In this document: positions 31,009 to 40,700 of the stretch, piece by piece
How positions within the stretch are numbered: the first letter of the stretch is position 1
Layout of the letters: the number at the start of each line of letters is the position of its first letter
Source: Clostridia bacterium
GTDB taxonomy: Bacteria; Bacillota; Clostridia; Christensenellales; Aristaeellaceae
Direction of reading: 5' to 3'
Length of the DNA: 56,427 bases
Assembly: GCA_017547805.1 (NCBI GenBank)
Contig: JAFYOR010000051.1
Location: 1-56,427 of the forward strand
Notes under the pieces: generated by a model
What the model was told of the DNA's origin: nothing
The model's input: only the letters and a program-made list of their open reading frames with translations
Databases searched by the model: none
Made by a program: the position numbers and the translations under genes

Positions 31009-32175
31009 ATGCTCATCAGAAGAAGAACGCCCATGCAGTACGGGGACGGTGCCCAGCAGCACCTTGCGCAGGATGGATTCAGCGCATCTGTGCGCGGGGC
31101 GCAGGAAAAGCATGCGGAGCGTATGCCGGCTCCGGCAAGCAGCGTGCAGCCAGCGGCGTTCGTGGGACGCCGGGTGCTGGATATCGCGGACAATGCAGAC
31201 GGCACGGCGACGGTTGTGCGGTGCATGGATCCGCTGGCGGAGGATATCGACATCCAGTTTGAGGCGGGCGTGCGGACGATCACAGCCATCGCGCCCAAGG
31301 CGTTTGAAGGCTGCACGGCGCTGCGGCGGGTCATTCTGCCGGAAACGCTGCGCCTGATCGGCGAGATGTCGTTTACCGGATGCACGGGACTTGAGGGCGT
31401 CGTGATTCCCGGAAGCGTGCAGAAGGTCGGCACGCTTGCCTTTGCCAAATGCACCGGACTGCGGCGCGTGCGGCTGGAACCGGGCGTGCAGTCGCTGGGG
31501 CCGAGCTGCTTTTCCAAGTGTATCCGCCTGACGCGCGTGGACATTCCCGCCAGCGTGCAGGCGTTTGGCGGAGGCGTGTTTTTCGGCTGCCCGAAGGCGC
31601 TGACGCTCTGCGGCGGCGCGGGAACGATGGCGGAAAAATACGCGAAGTTCAACGCCGTCGCCTACGATACCCAGAGCTTTAAGGAGGATGCGCAGCTTGT
31701 CCTTGCGGAGGAAACGGACGGCACGCTGACGGTGCTTGCCCCCAGGGATACGCAGTGCACGGTCATCGAGATTCCAAGCGAGCTGTGCGGACGCAGGATC
31801 GCGCGCATTGCGCCGAAAGCGTTTTTTGCCAGCAGCACGCTGGAAGCGCTGATCATCGGCAGCGGCGTGATGGAAATCGGTGAAAACGCGTTCTTTGGCT
31901 GCAGGCGGCTGGCGCTGCTGTCGCTCAGCCGCGGGCTTGAGAGAATCGGCGAGGGCGCGTTTGCCGGCTGCGATTCCCTGACGCAGGTGACGATGCCGCT
32001 GGGCACGGGAAGCGTGGGCAGGATGGCGTTCTTTGGCTGCTCAGCCCTTTCCTTTGTCAAGATGCCGCCCACGACAAAGGTGGAAGACATGGCCTTTGAC
32101 GGCTGCTCGGCGCAGCTGCGCGTATTTGGCGGCGTGAATGCGGGCAGAATGGCGAGCAATACAGGACTCGTGTAA
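31009..32175 (+). CDS. BspA-type leucine-rich repeat protein (LRR_5)
   Basis: A 388-residue protein of repeated BspA-like leucine-rich units, for example FEGCTALRRVILPETLRLIG, FTGCTGLEGVVIPGSVQKVG and FFGCRRLALLSLSRGLERIG, each about 23 residues long. There are two blocks, at about 75-205 and 245-375, separated by a spacer. LRR_5 arrays usually occur on secreted surface proteins; this one has no visible signal peptide or anchor, so it appears cytoplasmic. The function, likely protein binding, is unknown. Start: ATG 31009 with GGAGGAG upstream. Confidence 0.85.
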   Translation: MLIRRRTPMQYGDGAQQHLAQDGFSASVRGAQEKHAERMPAPASSVQPAAFVGRRVLDIADNADGTATVVRCMDPLAEDIDIQFEAGVRTITAIAPKAFEGCTALRRVILPETLRLIGEMSFTGCTGLEGVVIPGSVQKVGTLAFAKCTGLRRVRLEPGVQSLGPSCFSKCIRLTRVDIPASVQAFGGGVFFGCPKALTLCGGAGTMAEKYAKFNAVAYDTQSFKEDAQLVLAEETDGTLTVLAPRDTQCTVIEIPSELCGRRIARIAPKAFFASSTLEALIIGSGVMEIGENAFFGCRRLALLSLSRGLERIGEGAFAGCDSLTQVTMPLGTGSVGRMAFFGCSALSFVKMPPTTKVEDMAFDGCSAQLRVFGGVNAGRMASNTGLV

Positions 32176-32221
32176 ACAGGCTGAACGGCAAAAACTGCCT
32201 GTGAAATTCAGACGCAATCCC

Positions 32222-32250
32222 TTGAAACAAAACGTCAATTTTGATATACT
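32222..32250 (+). promoter_or_regulatory. Promoter of the DUF1846 gene
   Basis: TTGAAA, a 17-base spacer and TATACT. Confidence 0.65.
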
Positions 32251-32300
32251 GATTGAGTTGTTTTATCTGTAAGCATGAGCGTAAGACGGGAGACGGTCAG

Positions 32301-33788
32301 ATGAAGAAGATCGGTTTTGACAGCCAGAAATACATCCGCCTGCAGTCCCAGCATATCCGGGAACGCATTGAGCAGTTCGGCGGCAAGCTGTATCTGGAAT
32401 TCGGCGGCAAGCTCTTTGACGATTACCATGCATCCCGCGTGCTGCCGGGCTTTGAGCCGGACAACAAGATCAAGATGCTGCTGGAGCTCAGGGATCAGGC
32501 GGAGATCGTCATTGCGATCAACGCAAACGATATTGAGAAGAACAAGCGCCGCGGCGATCTGGGCATTACATACGATGTGGACGTTACGCGTCTGATCGAT
32601 ATTTTCCATAACTTCGGTCTGTATGTCGGCTCCATCGCGCTGACGCAGTATGCTGGTCAGCCCAGCGCCAATATCTTTGAAAGCAAGATGACGAAGCTTG
32701 GACTCAAGGTATACAAGCTTTATCAGATTCCCAACTATCCCAGCGACCTCAAGCTCATCGTTTCCGATGAAGGCTACGGCCGCAGCGATTATATCGAAAC
32801 GACGCGTTCGCTGGTTGTGGTCACGGCGCCCGGTCCGGGCAGCGGCAAGATGGCAACCTGCCTTTCCCAGCTGTATCACGATCACAAGCGCGGCATCAAG
32901 GCCGGATATGCGAAGTTTGAAACCTTCCCGATCTGGAATCTGCCGCTCAAGCATCCGGTGAACCTCGCTTATGAGGCGGCGACGGCGGATCTCAACGACG
33001 TGAACATGATCGACCCGTTCCATCTGGAAGCGTACGGGCAGACGGCGGTCAACTACAACCGCGATGTGGAGAGCTTCCCGCTGCTGCGCACCATCTTTGA
33101 ACGCATTTTTGGCGAGTGCCCCTATAAGAGCCCGACGGACATGGGCGTGAACATGGTAGGCATGTCCATTGTCGATGACGAGGTCTGCCGTGAGGCGAGC
33201 TATAATGAGATCATCCGCAGATACTTCAAGGCGGCGTGTCAGGTGCGTCAGGGCGTCTCCACGAGCGAAAACGAGGTCGGCAAGATCGAAATGCTGATGC
33301 GCACGCTGAAGATTGAGCCGGAGATGCGCAGCGTCGTTCCTGCGGCGATTGAAATCGCGGAACAGACGGGACATCCTGCGGCAGCTATCGAACTGCCGGA
33401 CGGTGCGGTCGTCACGGGCAAGACGACGGAGCTCTTTGGTCCCAGCAGCGCAGTGCTGCTCAACGCGCTCAAGAAGCTGGCAGGGATTGCTGACGAGGTG
33501 AAGCTGATTTCTCCCGAGGTTATCCGCACGATTCAGACGCTCAAAATCGATTACATGAAGAGCCAGAACCCGCGACTGCATACGGATGAGATGCTGGTTG
33601 CGCTGGCCATCAGTGCGGCGAGCGATGAAAACGCGATGAAGGCGATGCAGATGCTCGACGCCCTCAAGGGCTGCGACGTACACATCTCTGTCATTCTCTC
33701 CTCGGTGGACGACAGCGTCTTCAAGCGCCTTGGCATGAACCTGACGTGCGAGCCGACATACGAAAACAACAACCTGTATCACAAGTAA
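32301..33788 (+). CDS. DUF1846 family protein
   Basis: A 495-residue member of the DUF1846 family, widespread in Firmicutes and of unsettled function; a structure from streptococci suggests a nucleotide-binding Rossmann-like N-terminal domain. Here GKLYLEFGGKLFDDYHASRV near residue 30 and VVVTAPGPGSGKMATCLSQL near 180 are hallmark segments, the latter a P-loop-like GPGSGK. The ATG at 32301 has GGGAG 8 bases upstream; an earlier ATG at 32253 adds 16 residues that overlap the promoter region. It is monocistronic, with its own promoter and terminator. Confidence 0.88.
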   Translation: MKKIGFDSQKYIRLQSQHIRERIEQFGGKLYLEFGGKLFDDYHASRVLPGFEPDNKIKMLLELRDQAEIVIAINANDIEKNKRRGDLGITYDVDVTRLIDIFHNFGLYVGSIALTQYAGQPSANIFESKMTKLGLKVYKLYQIPNYPSDLKLIVSDEGYGRSDYIETTRSLVVVTAPGPGSGKMATCLSQLYHDHKRGIKAGYAKFETFPIWNLPLKHPVNLAYEAATADLNDVNMIDPFHLEAYGQTAVNYNRDVESFPLLRTIFERIFGECPYKSPTDMGVNMVGMSIVDDEVCREASYNEIIRRYFKAACQVRQGVSTSENEVGKIEMLMRTLKIEPEMRSVVPAAIEIAEQTGHPAAAIELPDGAVVTGKTTELFGPSSAVLLNALKKLAGIADEVKLISPEVIRTIQTLKIDYMKSQNPRLHTDEMLVALAISAASDENAMKAMQMLDALKGCDVHISVILSSVDDSVFKRLGMNLTCEPTYENNNLYHK

Positions 33789-33793
33789 ACCAA

Positions 33794-33828
33794 TCCCGCT
33801 TCTCGCTGAGATGAGAGGCGGGATTTTT
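33794..33828 (+). terminator. Terminator after the DUF1846 gene
   Basis: TCCCGCTTCTC pairs with GAGAGGCGGGA (one wobble), then TTTTTG. Confidence 0.88.
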
Positions 33829-33910
33829 GTATTCGATCTGTACAAAATGTATAATAACGCACAACAAGGTATATTTGACGCAAAAAGGTGGATAAACATG
33901 CAAATTGTTC

Positions 33911-33939
33911 TTGAAAAGCCGGAGTGTGATTGCTATAAT
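33911..33939 (+). promoter_or_regulatory. Promoter of the ANTAR regulator gene
   Basis: TTGAAA, a 17-base spacer and TATAAT, 47 bases before the start codon. Confidence 0.7.
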
Positions 33940-33985
33940 ATACCATACAAAAGATGTGGCAACACACAGAGACGGAGGATGCGTA

Positions 33986-34561
33986 ATGGAAAAACAGATT
34001 GCATGCCGATTTCTGGCGGCAGCGCCTGAATGCGCAAAGGCGAGAATTGAGGAGATTCTTTATGCAATCGGTTTCACTCCGGACGGAATTTGTACAAGCG
34101 GCGAAGATATTCTTGCGCAGGCGGCGGGAGAGCATGTCCTGCTTCTGACGACCTACCAACTGCCGGATATGACGGGAATGGAACTGGCAGAACGCTTGGG
34201 GGATCAGGCGGATGCGATGATCATCGTGCCGGCGGATTACGACGAGAGCGAGGCGTCGGGCTGCGATGCGCTTTTGCTGAGGAATCCGCTGAGCCAGGAT
34301 GCGCTGTATCAGGCCATCCGTGCGACGCTGTTTATGCAGAAAAAGCTGGTGGCCAGCCGCGCAAAGGCTGAAAAGCTCAGCCGTATGCTGGAAGAGCGCA
34401 AAGTCATCGATAAGGCGAAGGGTCGCCTGATGGATGAGCTGCATATGACCGAAAAACAGGCGCATTACCATATTCAGAAAAAGAGCATGGACATGGGCAG
34501 GCGAATTGCCGACATCGCTCTTGAAATCCTCAACGCGGAAGAACTGACCGGCGAAGCGTGA
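33986..34561 (+). CDS. ANTAR-domain antiterminator with a pseudo-receiver
   Basis: A 191-residue regulator. Residues 1-120 have the receiver fold, but the acidic pair after strand 1 is replaced (RFLAAAPE), the phospho-acceptor Asp is Thr (VLLLTTYQLPDMTGMEL) and the KP motif is RNP. Residues 130-187 form a canonical ANTAR domain (LEERKVIDKAKGRLMDELHM, then TEKQAHYHIQKKSMD), which binds paired hairpins in nascent RNA to prevent termination. The output is therefore probably controlled by something other than phosphorylation. No partner kinase is adjacent. ATG 33986 has GGAGG upstream and an upstream extension is unsupported. Confidence 0.87.
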   Translation: MEKQIACRFLAAAPECAKARIEEILYAIGFTPDGICTSGEDILAQAAGEHVLLLTTYQLPDMTGMELAERLGDQADAMIIVPADYDESEASGCDALLLRNPLSQDALYQAIRATLFMQKKLVASRAKAEKLSRMLEERKVIDKAKGRLMDELHMTEKQAHYHIQKKSMDMGRRIADIALEILNAEELTGEA

Positions 34562-34580
34562 GTGATAAAACCGAATATAG

Positions 34581-34613
34581 ACGCATCTGTTGATTCAAGC
34601 AGATGCGTTTTTC
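34581..34613 (+). terminator. Terminator after the ANTAR gene
   Basis: ACGCATCTG pairs with CAGATGCGT, followed by TTTTTCC. Confidence 0.88.
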
Positions 34614-34626
34614 CGTATCACTTGAA

Positions 34627-34656
34627 AAAGCCAGACTGCCTGAGCAGTCTGGCTTT
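34627..34656 (-). terminator. Terminator after murC
   Basis: AAAGCCAGACTG pairs perfectly with CAGTCTGGCTTT; on the minus strand TTTTTCAAG follows. Confidence 0.85.
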
Positions 34657-34679
34657 CATGCATTAATCCGGATTGCGTA

Positions 34680-36074
34680 TCAGAACGAATACTCGTCCCC
34701 ATGCGCCTGAATCTGCGCATTGAGCAGGTGGATGTTGCCGCAGCTCATCGTGATCACCAGATCACCGGGCTGCCAATTGGCGCGAAGGAACTTTTCGCAG
34801 GCGTCAAACGTGGGCGTATAGTGAACGCTCTTGCCGGTTTTTTTGATGGCGTCCACCAGCATCGTGGAATGAATGTCGCCCGGATCCTTTTCGCGGGCGG
34901 CGAAAATGTCGGTGATCAGGATTTCATCCGCCAGATCGCAGCAGTGGATGTAGCCGTCAAAGAGCGTCTTGACGCGGGAATACGTGTGCGGCTGCATGAC
35001 GGCAAACAGGCGGCCGTGCGGCTGCTTGCTCGCGTTTTCCAGCGCGGAGGCCATCTCTGCCGGATTGTGGCCGTAGTCGGTATACAGTTCAACGCCGCAG
35101 ACCGTGCCCGTGTGTTCAAAGCGCCTGTGCGGCGGGGCAAAGCGGGCAAGGGCGTCCGCAATGGCGTCGGGCGCAGCGCCGACCTTTACGCACGCAGCGA
35201 CGGTGGACAGCGCGTGCATGACGTTGAATTCGCCCGGCACATGCAGCGAAATATGCGCGACAGTCTTTCCATCCTTCGCGGCATCAAAGCTGGCGCAGCC
35301 GTGATCGTCGTAGGTGAGATTCATGGGGCGCCAGTTGTTGTTTTCGCCAAAGCCGAAGGTCTGCGTTTCGCAGGTCAGCTTTTCCATCTCGCGCAGGACT
35401 TCGGGATCGTCGCCGTTGCCGATGCAGCAGCCGTCTTCGGGAAGCAGGGAAAAGAATTTGCCGAATGCGCGGCAAATGTCGTCAAGATCCTTGTAGAAGT
35501 CGAGATGATCTTCTTCAATGTTGGTGACGACGGCGATGGTGGGATGGAACTGATGGAAGCTGGCGTTGAACTCGCAGGCTTCAACAACAAAGGTTTCATG
35601 GCTGCCCACGCGCGTGCTGCCGCCGATGCAGTCAAGCTGTCCGCCGATATGCACTGTCGGGTCGATGCCCGCGTCAAGCAGTACGGCGGCGATCATGGAG
35701 GTGGTGGTCGTCTTTCCGTGCGTGCCGCAGACGTTGATGGCGTGGCGATAGCCCTCCATCAGCTGGCCCAGCAGCTCGGCGCGCTCCATCTGCGGGATGC
35801 CAAGGCGAGCGGCTTCTGCGCGTTCGGGGTTTTCCGTGGAGATGGCTGCGGAATAGATAATCAGATCCGCGCCGGGCACATTCTTCTCATAGTGGCCGAT
35901 GGATACGCGGATGCCCTGCTCTTTAAGCGCGCGGGTTGTGTAGGATTCGGATGAATCGGAACCGGAAACGATGACGCCGCGCTGTTTGAGCATCAGCGCA
36001 AGGCCGTTCATGGAACTGCCGCCGATGCCGATCATGTGCACGCGCTTTCCGGTGAAATCGTTGATATGCGGCAT
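34680..36074 (-). CDS. murC: UDP-N-acetylmuramate--L-alanine ligase
   Basis: A 464-residue Mur ligase adding L-alanine to UDP-MurNAc in the cytoplasm, the first peptide step of peptidoglycan synthesis. The N-terminal domain has HMIGIGGSSMNGLALML near residue 14, the ATP loop is NVCGTHGKTTTTSMIA near 112, the central domain carries FVVEACEFNASFHQFHP and NIEEDHLDFY, and the C-terminal domain has TDYGHNPAEMASAL. Start: ATG 36074 with GAGGAGG 7 bases upstream; the longer frame is unsupported. It is transcribed alone, divergent from purR. Confidence 0.95.
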   Translation of the reverse strand: MPHINDFTGKRVHMIGIGGSSMNGLALMLKQRGVIVSGSDSSESYTTRALKEQGIRVSIGHYEKNVPGADLIIYSAAISTENPERAEAARLGIPQMERAELLGQLMEGYRHAINVCGTHGKTTTTSMIAAVLLDAGIDPTVHIGGQLDCIGGSTRVGSHETFVVEACEFNASFHQFHPTIAVVTNIEEDHLDFYKDLDDICRAFGKFFSLLPEDGCCIGNGDDPEVLREMEKLTCETQTFGFGENNNWRPMNLTYDDHGCASFDAAKDGKTVAHISLHVPGEFNVMHALSTVAACVKVGAAPDAIADALARFAPPHRRFEHTGTVCGVELYTDYGHNPAEMASALENASKQPHGRLFAVMQPHTYSRVKTLFDGYIHCCDLADEILITDIFAAREKDPGDIHSTMLVDAIKKTGKSVHYTPTFDACEKFLRANWQPGDLVITMSCGNIHLLNAQIQAHGDEYSF

Positions 36075-36129
36075 GATGTGCCTCCTCGCTCTGCCGGAGG
36101 ACCGGCAGCGAAATAATTCCTGTTTATCT

Positions 36130-36159
36130 ATTATACGGGAAAAGCGTACAGACAATCAA
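36130..36159 (-). promoter_or_regulatory. Promoter of murC
   Basis: Minus strand: TTGATT (36159-36154), 18-base spacer, TATAAT (36135-36130). Confidence 0.6.
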
Positions 36160-36175
36160 CAGAAAAAAGAAAAAA

Positions 36176-36185
36176 CGAACGTTCG
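36176..36185. promoter_or_regulatory. PurBox-like palindrome upstream of purR
   Basis: CGAACGTTCG, preceded by an A-run, resembles the PurR operator core (CCGAAC and its inverse). It lies 27 bases upstream of a TATAAT at 36213-36218 and 73 bases before the purR start, a place suited to autoregulation. Only the core dyad is present. Confidence 0.6.
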
Positions 36186-36258
36186 GGACTGGATTTATTC
36201 GTATTCCTGAATTATAATAGAGATGTCCGATTGATTATTCGTATCCGGGAGGGATTGT

Positions 36259-37101
36259 ATGGATCGTATCCGCAGAAATGAGCGTCTTGCCGCCATGTCC
36301 AGAATCTTGGTGGAATCGCCGAATAAGATTTTTACCCTCGGAACATTCTGTGAAATGTTCGGCGCGGCGAAGTCGACGCTCAGCGAGGATATCGATATCC
36401 TGCGGGGCGTGTTCAGCCAGTTCAACCTTGGTCAGTTGGATACCGTCACCGGTGCTGCCGGCGGCGTCCGCTACCGTCCGATTCCCTCGGCGGAGGACGC
36501 GTATCGCTGCGTCAAGGATCTCTCGCGCATGCTCAGCTCTCCGGGACGCTTGCTGCCGAGTGGCTTCCTGTATATGGCTGACGTGCTGGCGATGCCGGAT
36601 ATCGTCGCGCGCATGGGCGCGATCATCGCGTCCCAGTTTTACCGCGCGGAGCCGGATTTCGTGCTTACGATGGAAACCAAGGGCATCCCGATTGCCATGA
36701 TGACGGCAAAGGCGCTGGGCGTTCCGCTGGTCATCGTCCGCCGGGATTCCAAGGTATACGAGGGGCCGGCGGTGAACATCAACTACCTGTCCGGTTCCGG
36801 CGGCAAGGTGGAAACGATGAGCCTTTCCCGCCGCGCGGTCAAGGAAGGACAGCGTGCGCTGATCGTGGATGACTTCATGCGCGCGGGCGGCACAGCGCGC
36901 GGCATGGTGGATATGATGCGCGAATTCGCGGTGACGGTCGTTGGCGTGTGCGTGATGATTTCCACGCAGGAACCGGTCAAGAAGCGGCTGGATGGCGTCA
37001 GATCCCTGCTGGTGATTGAAAACACCGATGAGAACACCAGCTCCGTCAACATCCATCCGGCATCCTGGCTGCAGGTGGCGGCTGAAAAGGCGAGAACCTG
37101 A
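36259..37101 (+). CDS. purR: Purine operon repressor PurR (Bacillus type)
   Basis: A 280-residue repressor unrelated to enterobacterial PurR. An N-terminal winged-helix domain (IRRNERLAAMSRILVESPNK, then FTLGTFCEMFGAAKSTLSED) precedes a phosphoribosyltransferase-fold domain with the PRPP-binding motif ALIVDDFMRAGGTARGM near residue 205. PRPP lowers its DNA affinity, linking purine genes to PRPP supply. PurBox-like dyads lie both before (36176) and directly after (37109) the gene. The order purR-pth-mfd on the same strand follows. Confidence 0.94.
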   Translation: MDRIRRNERLAAMSRILVESPNKIFTLGTFCEMFGAAKSTLSEDIDILRGVFSQFNLGQLDTVTGAAGGVRYRPIPSAEDAYRCVKDLSRMLSSPGRLLPSGFLYMADVLAMPDIVARMGAIIASQFYRAEPDFVLTMETKGIPIAMMTAKALGVPLVIVRRDSKVYEGPAVNINYLSGSGGKVETMSLSRRAVKEGQRALIVDDFMRAGGTARGMVDMMREFAVTVVGVCVMISTQEPVKKRLDGVRSLLVIENTDENTSSVNIHPASWLQVAAEKART

Positions 37102-37108
37102 AAAAAGA

Positions 37109-37118
37109 CGAACATTCG
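37109..37118. promoter_or_regulatory. PurBox-like palindrome between purR and pth
   Basis: CGAACATTCG, 7 bases after the purR stop codon, differs from the upstream site (CGAACGTTCG) at one position. It could let PurR control pth and mfd, or be a second looping site. Confidence 0.5.
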
Positions 37119-37195
37119 ACATAAAACCCGAGCGGGGGCGTCCTTGTGGCGCTCCCGCAGTTGGTGTTTTGGCAAAGTGAAGCATGGGGGGACAT

Positions 37196-37765
37196 ATGCA
37201 TATCATCATTGGTCTGGGCAATCCGGGCAAAGAATACCATAGAACAAGGCACAACGTCGGCTTTGACGTGATCGACGTGCTGAGCGAAAAACTGAATATC
37301 CAGCTGACGAAAAATGCCATGCATGGCCTGATCGGCGAGGGATATATCGGCGGGGAAAAGGTGCTGCTGGTCAAGCCGCAGACGTTCATGAATCTCTCCG
37401 GCCAGTGCGTGACGGAGCTGGTGAACTGGTACAAGGTGGACATGAGCGATGTAATGGTCATCTTCGACGACATCGATCTGCCGCTGGGCAAGCTGCGCCT
37501 GCGCAAGGATGGCAGCGCCGGCACGCATAACGGCATGCGCTCCATCATCGGCCTGCTGGGCAGGCAGGATTTTCCGCGCCTGCGCGTGGGCGTCGGTAAG
37601 AAGCCGGAGGGATGGGAACTGGCAAACTGGGTGCTGTCCCATTATCAGACGGAGGAGGACCGCAAGGTGCAGTTTGAAGCGTTCCTCCGCGCTGCGGACA
37701 CCGTAACGGACTGGGTGAAAAACGGCATGGACAGCGCTATGCGCACGGCAAACACACAGAAATGA
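37196..37765 (+). CDS. pth: Peptidyl-tRNA hydrolase
   Basis: A 189-residue cytoplasmic enzyme that releases tRNA from stalled peptidyl-tRNA. The start MHIIIGLGNPGKEYHRTRHN contains the catalytic His20 and the invariant Asn, followed by NVGFDVID. LLVKPQTFMNLSGQCV near residue 63 and DDIDLPLGKLRLRKDGSAGTH near 94, then GMRSII, are hallmark motifs. Start: ATG 37196 behind GGGGGG; an ATG at 37184 adds four residues. It lies 20 bases ahead of mfd, the usual Firmicutes order pth-mfd. Confidence 0.95.
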   Translation: MHIIIGLGNPGKEYHRTRHNVGFDVIDVLSEKLNIQLTKNAMHGLIGEGYIGGEKVLLVKPQTFMNLSGQCVTELVNWYKVDMSDVMVIFDDIDLPLGKLRLRKDGSAGTHNGMRSIIGLLGRQDFPRLRVGVGKKPEGWELANWVLSHYQTEEDRKVQFEAFLRAADTVTDWVKNGMDSAMRTANTQK

Positions 37766-37785
37766 CCCTCTGAGAAAGGAAAAAC

Positions 37786-40700
37786 ATGCAAACCCATTTT
37801 TTGTTTGACCTGATGGCAGACTATGCGCCTTATCAGCGCATCGAGGCGCATGCCAGGGAGAAGGGCGCGGTCATCGCCGCCAGCGGCATGACGCGCGCGC
37901 AGAAGATCCATCTGGCCTGCACGCTTGCCGTGCGCACGGGCAGACCGCTTCTGTATCTTTGCGACAGCGAACGCGCTGCCGGCAGCGTTACCGAGGATAT
38001 GACGGCGCTGTTGGGCGGCGGCGTCAGCCAGATGCCTGCACGCGATATCACGTTTTATCAGGATGTGGCGGCCAGCCGCGATGTGGCGTACCGCCGCATC
38101 GAGACGATGCGCAGGATGATCAGCGGGCAGGCGCGCGCCGTCGTTGCGCCGGCGGATTCGCTCGTGCACAGGCTGATGCCGCGCAGCGTGTTTTCCCTGC
38201 ATACGCTTTCCATCCGCGTTGGCGACAGGATGGAGATGGATTACCTGTGCGAGATGCTGCTGTGCGCCGGTTATTCGCGCGAATACATGGTCGAGGGCAA
38301 GGGACAGTTCTCCGTGCGCGGCGGCATTGTGGATATCTATCCCGCGGACAGCGCGGGCGCGGTGCGCGTGGAGTTCTTCGATGACGAGGTGGATTCCCTG
38401 CGCATGATCGACGTCATGAGCCAGCGCTCGCTGACCAACCTTCAGGAAATCGTCATCCCGCCGGCCAGCGAAGCGCCCGTGCCGGAGGATGGGCTTGATG
38501 AGATTGCGGACGCCATCAGCGCCGCGGTGGAGCGGCAGAAGCGCCGCGTGCAGCGCGCCCGGGAAAAGGGGGCGGAGGATGCGACGCTTGCGGATTTGCC
38601 CCTTGAGGAGGGTGAGGTTGCCGCGCCGGAGGCGTTCACCCGCGAGAGCCGGACGCTTGAGCGGTTTGTGGAAAACATGAATGCGGCGCTTGCGCAGCTC
38701 AGGAGCGGCATTTCCAGCCGCCAGCTGGAGCGGATGATCCACATGCTCTATCCGCAAACGGAAACCATTCTTGACTATATGAACCGTCCGATCGTCGTGC
38801 TGGATGAACCGGACGCGCTGTTTGCGCGCCTTGACAGCCGGCTTTCCGAGTTCCATCAGGCGTATTCAAGCGCGATAGAGCGCGGGGAAGCCGTAAAGGA
38901 GCAGGAAAGCCTGATCCTGACAAAGGATGACGTCATTGAAGCTGCGCTGTCCCATACGGCGCTGGCGCTGACGAGCATCCTGCGTCCTGTAGCGATGCTC
39001 CGCCCGACGCTCCTTGAGCAGATGGGTGGCATGGACGCCGGCAGTTATGGCGGGCGTACGCATGACATGTGTCAGGACATCACGCGCTGGATACACGGCG
39101 GCTGGCGGGTGCTGGTCTTCTCTGGCGGCTCGGCGCGCGGCGAACGCATGCGCCAGTCCTTTGCCGATGAGGGTGTGAAGACCGTCTTTGATGATCTGGG
39201 CGAAAAAGCGCCGGCGCAGGGCGAATGCCGGATTTATCCGCTGTCGCTTTCCGGCGGCTTCCAGTATCCTGCACTCAGGCTGGCGGTGATCGTGGAAAGC
39301 GACGTCTACGGCGCGAAGGGCAGCAAGGCGAAGCGAAAGAAGGAAAAGGGCAGCAAGATCGCAGCCTTTACCGACCTTGCCGTGGGCGATTACGTCGTAC
39401 ACGAAACGCACGGCATCGGCGTCTATCAGGGAACGACGCGCCTGACCAGCGAGGGCGCGAGCCGCGATTATCTGATGGTGCAGTATCTGGGCAGCGATAA
39501 GCTGTATATCCCGGTGGACCATCTCGACCGCATCCAGAAATATATCGGCGGCGGCGAAAGCGCCGCGCCCAAGCTCTCCCGACTGGGCGGGAAGGACTGG
39601 GACAAGCAGAAGAGCAAGGTGCGCGAGAGCCTCAAGGAGCTGGCGTTTGACCTTGTCAAGCTCTATGCCGAGCGTCAGCGCAACAGCGGCTATGCTTTTG
39701 AGGCGGATACGTCGTGGCAGCGCGAGTTTGAGGAAAACTTCCCCTACGAGGAGACGCCCGATCAGCTGCAGGCGACGGAGGAGATCAAGCGCGACATGGA
39801 GCAGGTTCAGCCGATGGACCGTCTGCTCTGCGGCGACGTGGGCTACGGCAAGACGGAGGTCGCCCTGCGCGCTGCGTTCAAGGCTGTGATGGGCGGCAAG
39901 CAGGTTGCGATTCTCGCGCCGACGACGATTCTTGCCCAGCAGCACTACAACACGCTCATGCGCCGTTTCGAGGGCTTCCCCGTGCATGCGGATGTACTCA
40001 GCCGTTTTTCCACGGCGAAGGAACAGAAGGACACGCTGCAAAGGCTTGAATCGGGTGAGATCGATATCGTGGTGGGCACGCACAAGCTGCTGGCCAAAAC
40101 GGTCAAGTTCAAAAACCTCGGTCTGCTAATCGTCGACGAAGAGCAGCGCTTCGGCGTTGGTCATAAGGAAACGATCAAGAACATGAAAAAGTCGGTGGAC
40201 GTGCTGACGATGTCCGCCACGCCCATTCCGCGCACGCTGCATATGTCCATGGTCGGCATCCGCGATATGAGTTTGTTGGAAACCCCGCCGCAGGCGCGCT
40301 ATCCCGTTCAGACGTATGTGATGGAGTATCAGGACAGCGTCATCCGCGACGCAATTCTGCGCGAGCTGGGACGCGGCGGTCAGGTGTTCTTCCTGTACAA
40401 CCGTGTGGCGTCGATCGATCAATGCTACGCCAGACTGCAGAAGCTCGTGCCGGAAGCGCGCATCGCCATTGCGCACGGACAGATGAAGGAGAGCGTGCTG
40501 GAGGATGTGATGCTTGACTTCAGCCAGCAGAAGTTTGACGTTCTGCTGTGTACGACGATCATCGAATCCGGTCTTGATATTCCGCTGGCCAATACGCTGA
40601 TCATCTATGACGCAGACCATTTCGGTCTGTCTCAGCTCTATCAGATGCGCGGACGCGTCGGACGCAGCAACCGTCTGGCGTATGCGTACTTCACCGTCCG

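Noticed and set aside
30837-31653. A longer version of the SPFH protein starting far upstream, near 31652.
   Set aside because: It would run antisense through the LRR gene and across two promoters; the ATG at 30836 has a good ribosome binding site and matches the family.
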